DNA from: Sphingobacteriaceae bacterium
GTDB lineage: Bacteria; Bacteroidota; Bacteroidia; Sphingobacteriales; Sphingobacteriaceae
Assembly: GCA_947463785.1 (NCBI GenBank)
Contig: CANHRG010000006.1
Span: 1 to 64,000, forward strand
DNA: 64,000 nucleotides
Reading direction: 5' to 3'
In this document: positions 56,592 through 64,000 of the stretch, piece after piece
Layout of the letters: each line of letters begins with the position of its first letter
How positions within the stretch are numbered: the stretch's first letter is position 1
Program-made: the position numbers and the translations under genes
Notes under the pieces: generated by a model
What the model saw: only the letters and a program-made list of their open reading frames with translations
Databases searched by the model: none
Told to the model about the DNA's origin: nothing

Positions 56592-56599
56592 CAAATATA
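56592..56599 (-). promoter_or_regulatory. -7 element directly abutting the gpmI start
   Basis: On the minus strand TATATTTG is an exact TAnnTTTG match and is followed by TAT then the GTG start, the same three-base spacing as at guaA. The mRNA would start at or beside the start codon. Confidence 0.58.
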
Positions 56600-56639
56600 C
56601 ATCAGAATATGCAAAAGCCTTAGTGGGGGGATTATTTTG

Positions 56640-56647
56640 TACTTTTG
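56640..56647 (+). promoter_or_regulatory. -7 element of nadC
   Basis: TACTTTTG matches TAnnTTTG and lies 11 bases before the nadC ATG, implying a leader of about eight bases. It is divergent from the gpmI element 40 bases away, so the two promoters share a 47-base core. Confidence 0.55.
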
Positions 56648-56658
56648 AAGCATTAATT

Positions 56659-57501
56659 ATGGACAAGGAATTAGCATTATTTATCTCCGGAGCATTACGG
56701 GAGGATATTGGAAATGGTGATCATACCTCATTAGCTACCATTCCGGAAAATCAACAGGGAAAGGCACAATTGCTCATCAAAGAGGATGGTGTTTTGGCAG
56801 GCATTGAAGTAGCTCAGGCTATTTTTCATCAGGTTGATGCCTCCTTAAAAGTGGAAGTTTTATTCGCAGATGGATCAATGGTAAAACTTGGTGATTGTGC
56901 GTTGAAGGTGAGTGGATCAGCAAGAAGTATTTTGATGGCCGAGCGATTGGTGCTGAACGTGATGCAACGTATGAGTGGCATCGCTACACAAACGCACCGA
57001 ATTGTACAAATGCTTGAAGGAACAGGTACAAAAGTATTAGATACCCGGAAAACAACTCCTGGAATACGTTTTTTAGAAAAATTAGCTGTGAAAATTGGGG
57101 GTGGTGTAAATCATCGTTTCGGTTTGTACGACATGATTTTGATTAAAGATAATCATGTGGATTATGCCGGCGGCATTGCGAAAGCCATACTTGCAGCAAG
57201 AGCGTATTTGACGAAAAAGCAGCTTACTATTCCTGTTGAAATAGAAGTGCGAAACTTATCGGAGTTAAAGCAGGTTATAGAAACTGGTCAGGTAGATCGC
57301 ATTTTGCTCGATAATTTTGATTTTGACACGTTGAAAAAGGCAGTTGATTTAGTTGGAGGTATGTACATTACAGAAGCATCGGGTGGTATTACTGAAAGTA
57401 ATGTCAGAAAATATGCCGAATGTGGGGTTGATTACGTTTCTATGGGTGCATTAACCCATTCTGTTAAAAGCTTAGACATGAGTTTAAAGGCTTGTGAATG
57501 A
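56659..57501 (+). CDS. nadC: Nicotinate-nucleotide pyrophosphorylase (carboxylating)
   Basis: NadC converts quinolinate and PRPP to nicotinate mononucleotide in de novo NAD synthesis. The 280-residue protein has EDIGNGDHTS (about 12-21), the quinolinate-binding DTRKTTPGIRFLEKLAV (about 129-145), GGGVNHRFGLYDMILIKDNH (about 147-166) and a C-terminal TIM-like barrel with EASGGI. A longer frame begins at 56515 but overlaps gpmI and lacks similarity; ATG at 56659 gives MDKELALFI. nadA and nadB are not in the window. plsY follows 57 bases later. Confidence 0.95.
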   Translation: MDKELALFISGALREDIGNGDHTSLATIPENQQGKAQLLIKEDGVLAGIEVAQAIFHQVDASLKVEVLFADGSMVKLGDCALKVSGSARSILMAERLVLNVMQRMSGIATQTHRIVQMLEGTGTKVLDTRKTTPGIRFLEKLAVKIGGGVNHRFGLYDMILIKDNHVDYAGGIAKAILAARAYLTKKQLTIPVEIEVRNLSELKQVIETGQVDRILLDNFDFDTLKKAVDLVGGMYITEASGGITESNVRKYAECGVDYVSMGALTHSVKSLDMSLKACE

Positions 57502-57558
57502 TTGAATTGAGATTTACTTCGTTCGTTACTAACTGATTTTTTTTATTATTGCAAGCGC

Positions 57559-58209
57559 ATGATTTCGATTTATTCCATATCGGCTTTAATTCTCGCTTAT
57601 CTTTTCGGCTCTATCCCAACGGCTGTTTGGCTGGGCCAAGGCTTTTATGGTATTGATGTTCGTGAATACGGAAGCGGAAACGCCGGTGCAACCAACACCT
57701 TCAGGGTTTTGGGAAAGAAAGCGGGTGTCATCGTCATGATAATCGATATTTTTAAAGGCTGGACTGCTACCAATTTGGCTGCTTTCATCGGTCTTTCCGT
57801 TACTGGGCCTCAGTATTCAACACAATATGTAAATTACCAACTGGCCTTGGGTATTACTGCCGTTTTGGGGCACTTATTTCCAATTTTTGCCGGTTTTAGA
57901 GGAGGAAAAGGGATTGCTACTTTGTTCGGGATGATACTTGCCGTGCATTTTGAAGCCGCAATGATTTGCGTGCTCGTTTTTTTGGTGGTTTTACTCATTT
58001 CAAACTACGTTTCGTTGAGCTCTATCTCTGCTGGTTTTGCTTTTCCATTAAGTATTGTTTTCGTTTTTCAATCGCCTATTCGTTCTATTTTACTGTATGG
58101 GATGTGTATTTGTATCCTGATCTTGGTAACTCACCAAAAAAATATCGAGCGCTTGCTTCGCGGCAGCGAATCAAAGGTAAATTTGTTCAAGAAGAAAACT
58201 CTTCAATAA
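57559..58209 (+). CDS. plsY: Glycerol-3-phosphate acyltransferase PlsY
   Basis: PlsY transfers an acyl group from acyl phosphate to glycerol-3-phosphate, the first step of phospholipid synthesis. The 216-residue inner-membrane protein has about seven hydrophobic segments and the three family motifs: FGSIPTAVWLGQ (about 15-26), the glycine-rich GSGNAGATNTFRVLGKKAG (about 38-56) and GHLFPIFAGFRGGKGIAT (about 111-128). TATTATTG (57544-57551), one mismatch from the -7 consensus, lies just upstream. The gene is followed by an M48 protease. Confidence 0.95.
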   Translation: MISIYSISALILAYLFGSIPTAVWLGQGFYGIDVREYGSGNAGATNTFRVLGKKAGVIVMIIDIFKGWTATNLAAFIGLSVTGPQYSTQYVNYQLALGITAVLGHLFPIFAGFRGGKGIATLFGMILAVHFEAAMICVLVFLVVLLISNYVSLSSISAGFAFPLSIVFVFQSPIRSILLYGMCICILILVTHQKNIERLLRGSESKVNLFKKKTLQ

Positions 58210-58242
58210 ACTCATACGTTTATCTAGTCTAATCTTGTTCAC

Positions 58243-59046
58243 ATGAAAATCAATATCCTTGTTTTTGTATTGTTTGTCGGTTTGATCTCGTCTTGCGCTA
58301 AAGTGCCCATTACTGGCCGTCGGCAGTTGAGTTTGGTTAGCGATGAAACCTTGAATAAAGAATCGGTTCTTGCTTACCAAGACTTTCTAAAATCACCTAA
58401 AACGAAGGTTCTTGCTGGTACTGCGGAAGCAGATCGGGTAAAGGAAGTAGGACAACGGGTTGCCGCCGCGATTGATCAATACCTAAAAACTAATGGCTAT
58501 GGTAATCAATACAATTACCTATGGGAATTCAATTTAGTGGATAGTAAAGAGATTAACGCCTGGTGCATGCCTGGGGGGAAAGTGGCGGTTTATACCGGTA
58601 TTTTACCTGTAACAAAAACCGATGAGGGTTTAGCAACTGTGATGGGTCACGAAATTTCACACGCCATTGCCCGTCATTCGGCTGAACGTTATTCTCAAAC
58701 TTTGGCTGCCCAAGCAGGGGGAGGCTTGCTAGGTGCGGTTACAGGAAATGCATCTCAAAACACGCAAGCTGTACTTGGTAAGCTATATGGTATTGGCGGA
58801 CAGTTGGCTCTGCTGAAGTATTCACGTAATCAGGAGTCGGAAGCAGATCGTTTGGGCTTAATTTTTATGGCAATGGCAGGCTATAATCCTGAAAAAGCAG
58901 TTGATTTTTGGCAGCGCATGTCGGCTTCTAAAAATGGGGAGGGAGCTCCACCAGAGTTCTTGAGTACACACCCTAGTGACGCTACGCGGATTGAGGAGAT
59001 CAAAAAATCACTTCCCGAAGCACTGAAATTCTACAAGCCTAGGTAG
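58243..59046 (+). CDS. M48 family metalloprotease, predicted lipoprotein
   Basis: A zinc protease of the BepA/LoiP-like branch. The 267-residue protein has a lipobox ISSC (Cys18), then the M48 domain: catalytic HEISH (136-140) and the downstream ESEAD (198-202) metal-binding segment. It lacks the TPR tail of BepA and has no membrane helices besides the signal, so it resembles LoiP-type periplasmic proteases of the envelope stress response. The N-terminal region contains VPITGRRQL, typical of the family. Its stop overlaps the convergent pabB by eight bases. No partner gene is evident. Confidence 0.93.
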   Translation: MKINILVFVLFVGLISSCAKVPITGRRQLSLVSDETLNKESVLAYQDFLKSPKTKVLAGTAEADRVKEVGQRVAAAIDQYLKTNGYGNQYNYLWEFNLVDSKEINAWCMPGGKVAVYTGILPVTKTDEGLATVMGHEISHAIARHSAERYSQTLAAQAGGGLLGAVTGNASQNTQAVLGKLYGIGGQLALLKYSRNQESEADRLGLIFMAMAGYNPEKAVDFWQRMSASKNGEGAPPEFLSTHPSDATRIEEIKKSLPEALKFYKPR

Positions 59047-60322
59047 TTTTATGCTGTAGCAATTGCTCAATAGCCTTAGCTTTTAGCAAGCACTCTTCGT
59101 ATTCTTGTTCAGCATTAGCCTGGTAGGTGATGGCGCTTCCCACTTGATAGGAAAGGTATTTTCGTGCTGCATTGTAGAGGATGGTCCGTATTACTACATT
59201 GAAATCAAAATCCCCATTCGCATTGATATAGCCCACAGAGCCCGAATAAACGCCTCGTTTGCTTCGTTCGTAATCCTCAATAAGCTGCATGGCGCTAATT
59301 TTAGGTGCTCCGGTCATGGAGCCCATCGGGAAGGTACTTTTTAAGATTTCTGAGAGTTTCTTTTTTGAATCAATTTCACAACTCACCGTTGAGATCATCT
59401 GGTGCACTTGCTGGAAACTGTATACCCCGAATAGTTCGTTTACCTGTACGGTACCGGGCAGGGCACAGCGGCTTAAATCATTGCGCACCAAATCAACAAT
59501 CATTACATTCTCCGAGCGTTCTTTCTTATTTTCTTTTAGATTGAGCTTAATTTGTTCATCCTCTTCTTGATCAGCGCTTCTGCGGGCCGTTCCTTTTATG
59601 GGTTGAGAAATCAACCTTGTTCCGCGGCGGCAAAGGAAGCGTTCTGGTGTAGCTGAAATGATATAATGCTGATCAATTTTAAAGAAATTGGCAAAAGGAG
59701 TGGGGGATATTCGATTTAATTCGAGAAATGCACCTAAAGGGTTTAATTCTGCTTGTTCTGCATAAAATTCCTGGCAGAAATTTACTTCGTAGATATCACC
59801 TCGTTTAATATGCTCCTGTAATCCTTTTACACTTTGCAGGTATTCATCCTTGTTGAATTTTGCCTTTATGATTCCTTCAAATCCAGTCTGTTGTTCGCGG
59901 ACTTGTGTTGCGTTTATTGCGTTCCAGATAAGTTCAGGATCTGTTGCTTGGATCTCTACAAAACTGTCATTGAAAAAGAGCAGGTATTTCGGTTTGAAAA
60001 AGTAGAGTATCGGAAAAGCTAAACCATCGTCATTGTTGGAGTGAAGTGATTCAATTTCGTTCTTCAGGTCGTAGGAAATGAAGCCGGGAATCAAGGTCTG
60101 TTGATCTTCAGTGAAGTCGTCTAAAGCAGACAATGCATCGCCTTGGCTAATGTTCAAACTCTGAATGGAATCAACTGCCAGCAGGGCGTCGAAAGCGTGG
60201 TATTGGTCCGGATACGTATTGGAATCTAGGTAGCAGAATGTATTGAAGCTTTCAGCCCATTGGAGCGCCTTTAGCTTGAATTCGATAGGATTTTCTAGTT
60301 CAAATTTTTGTTTATTTAGCAT
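59039..60322 (-). CDS. pabB: Aminodeoxychorismate synthase component I
   Basis: PabB aminates chorismate to aminodeoxychorismate, the precursor of p-aminobenzoate for folate. The 427-residue protein has the chorismate-binding domain with PIKGT (Lys243), the residue that marks PabB rather than TrpE, followed by ENVMIVDLVRNDLSRCA (about 263-279), FPMGSMTGAPKISAMQLIED (about 330-349) and SGSVGYINANGDFDFNVVIR (about 358-377). No glutamine amidotransferase (pabA) or lyase (pabC) is adjacent. It may use ammonia or a distant PabA. It lies 32 bases downstream of purA on the same strand. Confidence 0.92.
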   Translation of the reverse strand: MLNKQKFELENPIEFKLKALQWAESFNTFCYLDSNTYPDQYHAFDALLAVDSIQSLNISQGDALSALDDFTEDQQTLIPGFISYDLKNEIESLHSNNDDGLAFPILYFFKPKYLLFFNDSFVEIQATDPELIWNAINATQVREQQTGFEGIIKAKFNKDEYLQSVKGLQEHIKRGDIYEVNFCQEFYAEQAELNPLGAFLELNRISPTPFANFFKIDQHYIISATPERFLCRRGTRLISQPIKGTARRSADQEEDEQIKLNLKENKKERSENVMIVDLVRNDLSRCALPGTVQVNELFGVYSFQQVHQMISTVSCEIDSKKKLSEILKSTFPMGSMTGAPKISAMQLIEDYERSKRGVYSGSVGYINANGDFDFNVVIRTILYNAARKYLSYQVGSAITYQANAEQEYEECLLKAKAIEQLLQHKTT

Positions 60323-60354
60323 GTTATAAGATATTGTATATCAAAATCTTATTA

Positions 60355-61626
60355 TTACATAACTAAAGTTTGTTCTCTATCCGGACCTACTGATAAATAC
60401 CTAACGGGAACACCCAAATGTTTCTCTAAATAGTTGATGTAATCTTGCAGTTTAGCAGGTACTTCTTCCGGTTTACGGATGCCGGTTAAATCTTCGTTCC
60501 AGCCGGGAATAGATTCGTATACAGGTTCGGGTCTGATGGCATTAATATCGTAAGGCATGTAGTCAATTTGCTCTCCGTTGTACATGTAATGTGTACAGGC
60601 GTAGATCGTTTCGAAACCACTCAATACATCGGCTTTGGTCATTACCATTTCGGTTACGCCGTTTAGCATGATGGCATATTTGAGTGCCGGTAGGTCAATC
60701 CATCCGCAACGACGTGGACGCCCTGTGGTTGCACCAAATTCATGCCCTAAGGCTCTTAAATTTTCTCCAACCTCATTATCCAATTCGGTAGGGAATGGTC
60801 CGCCGCCAACCCGGGTACAGTATGCTTTAAAAATACCGATGACTTTGCCGATATTTTTCGGAGCAATACCTAAGCCGGTACAAGCCCCGGCCGTGGTGGT
60901 GTTTGATGAGGTTACAAACGGATAGGATCCGAAGTCAACATCGAGCATGGTGCCTTGAGCGCCTTCGGCCAACACTTTTTTGCCCTTTGCCAAGTACTGG
61001 TTTACATAATGCTCACCATCTACTAGCGGTACATTTCTCAAATAGTCAATAGCCTCAAAAAATGCAGATTCTTTCTCGGTAAAATCAGGTATTTCACCGT
61101 AATGAGCCAATATGGAAAGGTGTTTGTTAACCAGTTTCTCATAGCGCTCTTTAAAATCTTTTAATTGAATATCACCAATTCTTAGACCATTGCGACCGGT
61201 TTTATCCATGTAGGTTGGGCCAATACCTTTCAGCGTAGAGCCAATCTTACCAACTCCCATTTTACTCTCAGACGCTGCATCAAGTAATTGATGGGTAGGT
61301 AGAATGAGGTGTGCCCTGCGGGCGATAACTAATTTTTGATCTGCAACAGGATCAAAACCTCTGGCTTTAAGTCCTTCCAGTTCTCTTTTTAAGATAATTG
61401 GATCAATTACCACTCCATTTCCGATTAAATTCATGGTTTTCGGATTGAATATCCCGGAAGGGATGGTATTCAAAACAAACTTTTGATTGTTGAATTCGAG
61501 TGTGTGACCGGCATTGGGTCCACCCTGAAATCGGGCTATGAGATCGTAATCCGGACTTAATACATCTACAATTTTACCTTTTCCTTCATCGCCCCATTGG
61601 AGGCCTAATAATACGTCTACAGCCAT
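60355..61626 (-). CDS. purA: Adenylosuccinate synthetase
   Basis: PurA makes adenylosuccinate from IMP, aspartate and GTP, the first committed step to AMP. The 423-residue protein has the catalytic GDEGKGK (12-18, Asp13), GGPNAGHTLE (about 35-44 with the catalytic His), IGPTYMDKTGR (about 135-145) and the GTP-binding GCIDL-type region, here CGWIDLPALK (about 305-314). It follows fur by 21 bases on the same strand, with rel/spoT upstream. PurA is a known ppGpp target in E. coli, which makes the neighbourhood notable. Confidence 0.97.
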   Translation of the reverse strand: MAVDVLLGLQWGDEGKGKIVDVLSPDYDLIARFQGGPNAGHTLEFNNQKFVLNTIPSGIFNPKTMNLIGNGVVIDPIILKRELEGLKARGFDPVADQKLVIARRAHLILPTHQLLDAASESKMGVGKIGSTLKGIGPTYMDKTGRNGLRIGDIQLKDFKERYEKLVNKHLSILAHYGEIPDFTEKESAFFEAIDYLRNVPLVDGEHYVNQYLAKGKKVLAEGAQGTMLDVDFGSYPFVTSSNTTTAGACTGLGIAPKNIGKVIGIFKAYCTRVGGGPFPTELDNEVGENLRALGHEFGATTGRPRRCGWIDLPALKYAIMLNGVTEMVMTKADVLSGFETIYACTHYMYNGEQIDYMPYDINAIRPEPVYESIPGWNEDLTGIRKPEEVPAKLQDYINYLEKHLGVPVRYLSVGPDREQTLVM

Positions 61627-61647
61627 TAAGAGTTTAGTGTTTGTGCT

Positions 61648-62121
61648 TTAATTTTTTGTGTAAGAATCGCAATGACCGGCTTTTAAGCGACTGCAATTGC
61701 CATATAGGTTTAACGAATGGTGTTTAATATCAAATTTGAGCAAATCGCCCATCATGCTCTGAATTTGCTGGATCCTAGGATCGCAAAATTCAACCACTTT
61801 GCCGCAATCGATGCAGATAATGTGATCGTGTTGCTTGTAACCGTATGATTTTTCGAACTGCGCCATATTCTTGCCAAACTGGTGTTTGGTTACTAAATCA
61901 CAAGAAACCAGTAATTCGAGTGTATTGTAAACGGTTGCCCGACTAACGCGGTATTTTTTGTTTTTCATGTGGATATAGAGTGATTCCACATCAAAATGAT
62001 CGTTTCTGGAATAAATTTCTTCTAAAATGGCGAAGCGTTCGGGGGTTTTCCGTAGACTTTTATTTTCGAGGTAGGCCTCAAAAATTTTCTTTACCATTTC
62101 GTGCGTGTCGGCTGTAGACAT
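61648..62121 (-). CDS. Fur family transcriptional regulator
   Basis: The 157-residue protein has a winged-helix DNA-binding domain (about 10-88; [20 protein letters not shown] and the recognition helix [15 protein letters not shown]) and a metal-binding dimerisation domain with [15 protein letters not shown] (98-112). The first CxxC (C103, C106) is intact. The second is not: after LYGNC (Cys143) the next Cys is C151, so CxxC is replaced by C-x7-C. The sequence could be Fur, PerR or Zur. It has its own promoter and precedes purA. Confidence 0.9.
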   Translation of the reverse strand: MSTADTHEMVKKIFEAYLENKSLRKTPERFAILEEIYSRNDHFDVESLYIHMKNKKYRVSRATVYNTLELLVSCDLVTKHQFGKNMAQFEKSYGYKQHDHIICIDCGKVVEFCDPRIQQIQSMMGDLLKFDIKHHSLNLYGNCSRLKAGHCDSYTKN

Positions 62122-62138
62122 AGTGTTTCAGATCTGCT

Positions 62139-62169
62139 CAAATTTATCTAAAAATTACAGACGCTCCAA
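62139..62169 (-). promoter_or_regulatory. Predicted promoter of the fur-purA unit
   Basis: On the minus strand TTG (62167-62169), 20 bases, TAAATTTG (62139-62146), matching -33 and -7 at normal spacing. The leader is about 14 bases. It lies in the 54-base gap after rel/spoT, so fur-purA can be expressed apart from it. Confidence 0.65.
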
Positions 62170-62175
62170 TTAAAT

Positions 62176-64000
62176 TCAGGAGGCTTTTTCCACCGGGGTA
62201 TCGGTATCAAAACGGCGTACATCTGTAATGCCTTTCACTTGTTTAATTTTATTAATCAGGTTGTCTAAATGCATCGTATCGTTTACATAAACCATAATTG
62301 TGCCTTCAAAAATCCCATCGTGACTATCTACGGTAATGGAACGCATGTTCACCTTAAAATCGGTAGAAATTACACCGGTTAAATTATTGATCAATCCAAC
62401 CTGGTCAATACCAATAATTTTAAGCCCCGTTAAGAAAGCCAATTGTTTTTGTGAGTTCCACTTGGCCTTAACAATTCGGTACCCAAAATTTGACATGAGT
62501 TTGGTTGCATTCGGGCAATTGGTTCGGTGTATTTTGATGCCATCGCCAACGGTAACAAAGCCGAATACATCGTCTCCAGGAATGGGATTACAACAGTTGG
62601 ACAATTTGTAATCTATTTTCTGTAAGTCTTCTCCAATGAGCAAGGTATCTATCTCATCTGCTTTCAGTTTTTTGATGAAATCTGTAGGCTCGGTTCGCTC
62701 ATACACTTTATTTTCAGGCGTCTTTTCGGCATTGAGGTATTCTTTCAAATCGCCGATATCAATTATTCCTTTTGCTACCTGATACAGAAAATCTTGAGAG
62801 GCATGCAGCCTGAAATAGGTAGTTAATTTATTCAGGTTCTCAATCGTGAACGGTATTTTGAGCGATTTAAGCTTTCTTTCCAGTATTTCTTTACCCTCTT
62901 CTGCAATTTTTTTCTTTTCCTCTTTGAGTGAAGATTTGATTTTCGATTTCGCCTTTGCGGTAATTACAAAACTGAGCCAATCTTCTTTGGGCGCCTGCTT
63001 ACTGGAAGTAATGATCTCTACCTGATCGCCATTTTGAAGTTTGTAAGAAAGAGGGACTAATTTATGATTTACCTTGGCTCCAATACAGCTAGCACCTAAA
63101 TCGGAGTGAATATCAAAGGCAAAATCTAGAGCGGTAGCACCCAGTGGTAATTGTCGAAGTGCTCCTTTGGGTGTAAAAATGAAAATCTCGTCAGAAAACA
63201 AGTTCATTTTGAAATCGTCAATAAAATCCAGGGCATTTGATTCTGGATTTTTGAGCATCTCCCTAACTTTTTGCAACCATGATTCTAAACCACTGTTGGT
63301 GTTATCTGTGGGTTGCCCTTCTTTGTATTTCCAATGTGCCGCAAATCCTTTTTCGGCAATTTCATTCATTCTTTCGGTTCTAATCTGCACTTCCACCCAT
63401 TGCCCTTTGGGGCCCATCACGGTAGTGTGAAGCGATTCATAACCATTAAATTTGGGCATCGAAATCCAGTCACGCAAACGATCCGGATTTGGTTTGTAAA
63501 AATCTGTAACAATGGAATAGGCTTTCCAGCAATCTGCTTTCTCATTGTCCATTGTACTGTCTAGAATTACCCGGATAGCGAAAAGATCATAAACCTCTTC
63601 AAAAGGAATATTCTTTTTCCGCATTTTATTCCAAATAGAATGAATAGACTTGGATCGGCCATAAACTTCGGCTTTTAAACCCTGTTCATTCAATATTTTC
63701 TTTATCGGATCAATGAATTTTTTGATGTAGAGCTCCCGTTCAGCCTTTTTCTCGTTGAGTTTTTTGGCGATATACTTGTAGGTGGCCGGTTCGGTATACT
63801 TCATCGCAAGGTCTTCCAGCTCTGATTTCATGGCGTATAGGCCAAGTCGATGTGCCAGAGGAGCGTAGAGGTAAATGGTTTCTGACGAAATTTTGAGCTG
63901 CTTTTCCCGTGGCATGTGGTCCATGGTTCGCATATTGTGCAAACGGTCAGCCAGCTTAATCAAAATTACTCGGACATCATCGGCCAGGGTGAGCAGCATT
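62176..64000 (-). CDS. Bifunctional (p)ppGpp synthetase/hydrolase Rel/SpoT (5' part outside window)
   Basis: The gene runs off the window edge; at least 607 residues are present, from the end of the HD hydrolase domain (LIKLADRLHNMRTM) through the synthetase domain (EVYGRSKSIHSIWNKM; DRLRDWISMPKFNGYESLHT), the TGS domain (IFIFTPKGALRQLPLGATAL), a helical/zinc-finger region with NCCNPIPGDDVFG, and a C-terminal ACT domain (LTGVISTDFKVNMRSI). The synthetase motif is RLRD, of the basic R-x-K/R-D class of bifunctional Rel/SpoT enzymes rather than the acidic type of RelA. It precedes fur-purA. Confidence 0.93.
   Translation of the reverse strand, partial: MLLTLADDVRVILIKLADRLHNMRTMDHMPREKQLKISSETIYLYAPLAHRLGLYAMKSELEDLAMKYTEPATYKYIAKKLNEKKAERELYIKKFIDPIKKILNEQGLKAEVYGRSKSIHSIWNKMRKKNIPFEEVYDLFAIRVILDSTMDNEKADCWKAYSIVTDFYKPNPDRLRDWISMPKFNGYESLHTTVMGPKGQWVEVQIRTERMNEIAEKGFAAHWKYKEGQPTDNTNSGLESWLQKVREMLKNPESNALDFIDDFKMNLFSDEIFIFTPKGALRQLPLGATALDFAFDIHSDLGASCIGAKVNHKLVPLSYKLQNGDQVEIITSSKQAPKEDWLSFVITAKAKSKIKSSLKEEKKKIAEEGKEILERKLKSLKIPFTIENLNKLTTYFRLHASQDFLYQVAKGIIDIGDLKEYLNAEKTPENKVYERTEPTDFIKKLKADEIDTLLIGEDLQKIDYKLSNCCNPIPGDDVFGFVTVGDGIKIHRTNCPNATKLMSNFGYRIVKAKWNSQKQLAFLTGLKIIGIDQVGLINNLTGVISTDFKVNMRSITVDSHDGIFEGTIMVYVNDTMHLDNLINKIKQVKGITDVRRFDTDTPVEKAS

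Overview
The window is a stretch of Bacteroidota chromosome, most likely from the order Sphingobacteriales (Pedobacter/Sphingobacterium relatives). This is inferred from the gene order tRNA-tuf-tRNA-Trp-secE-nusG-rplKAJL-rpoBC, from promoters of the Bacteroidota form TAnnTTTG, from the scarcity of Shine-Dalgarno sequences, and from family types typical of the phylum (a 655-residue S1 protein, HU-SPOR fusion, Skp-like lipoprotein, DUF3467, K+-type membrane pyrophosphatase). No rRNA, CRISPR array, prophage, insertion sequence or recognisable defence system is visible. The content is overwhelmingly housekeeping.

Layout. 1-13.0 kb (+): tRNA-Gly, tRNA-Thr, EF-Tu, a terminator, tRNA-Trp, then secE-nusG-rplK-rplA-rplJ-rplL-rpoB-rpoC, ending at a strong UUCG-loop terminator. 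Two related inverted-repeat elements sit in the nusG-rplK and rpoB-rpoC gaps. 13.1-14.5 kb (+): a coiled-coil membrane protein, a DUF3467 protein and a two-helix K+ channel. 14.5-20.1 kb (-): a block rich in tRNA maturation (miaA, cca, tsaC) with an unknown acidic-tailed protein, a GT4 glycosyltransferase and dapD. 20.2-28.4 kb: mixed strands with an Hsp15-like S4 protein, lipoproteins, guanine deaminase, Skp-like protein, gyrB, mdh, guaA and an RsmB-type methyltransferase. 28.4-35.5 kb: VOC protein, GreA-like factor, MarC, two APC permeases and the membrane pyrophosphatase.

35.5-44.4 kb (-): a tightly packed envelope operon read as large TPR protein, outer-membrane barrel, HU-TM-SPOR protein, ExbB, ExbD, TonB-like protein, folC. 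44.6-53.6 kb (-): pyrR-pyrB, a lone GH53 galactanase lipoprotein, cmk, rpsA, LpxR and lon. 53.9-64 kb: a secreted TPR protein, gpmI with an unknown lipoprotein, divergent nadC-plsY-M48 protease, pabB, and finally rel/spoT (cut by the window end)-fur-purA.

Functional themes are transcription/translation machinery, tRNA processing, purine and pyrimidine synthesis (guaA, purA, guaD, pyrRB, cmk), stringent response beside one of its known targets, and envelope energisation. The best candidate for an under-described system is the TPR/barrel/HU-SPOR/ExbBD/TonB operon. A second pattern of interest is promoter -7 elements lying almost on the start codon (guaA, gpmI, cmk), which implies leaderless or near-leaderless mRNAs. 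Start codons were reassigned where context demanded (rpoC, tsaC, guaD, ompH, guaA, rsmB, marC, exbB, barrel, TPR, lpxR, gpmI, nadC).
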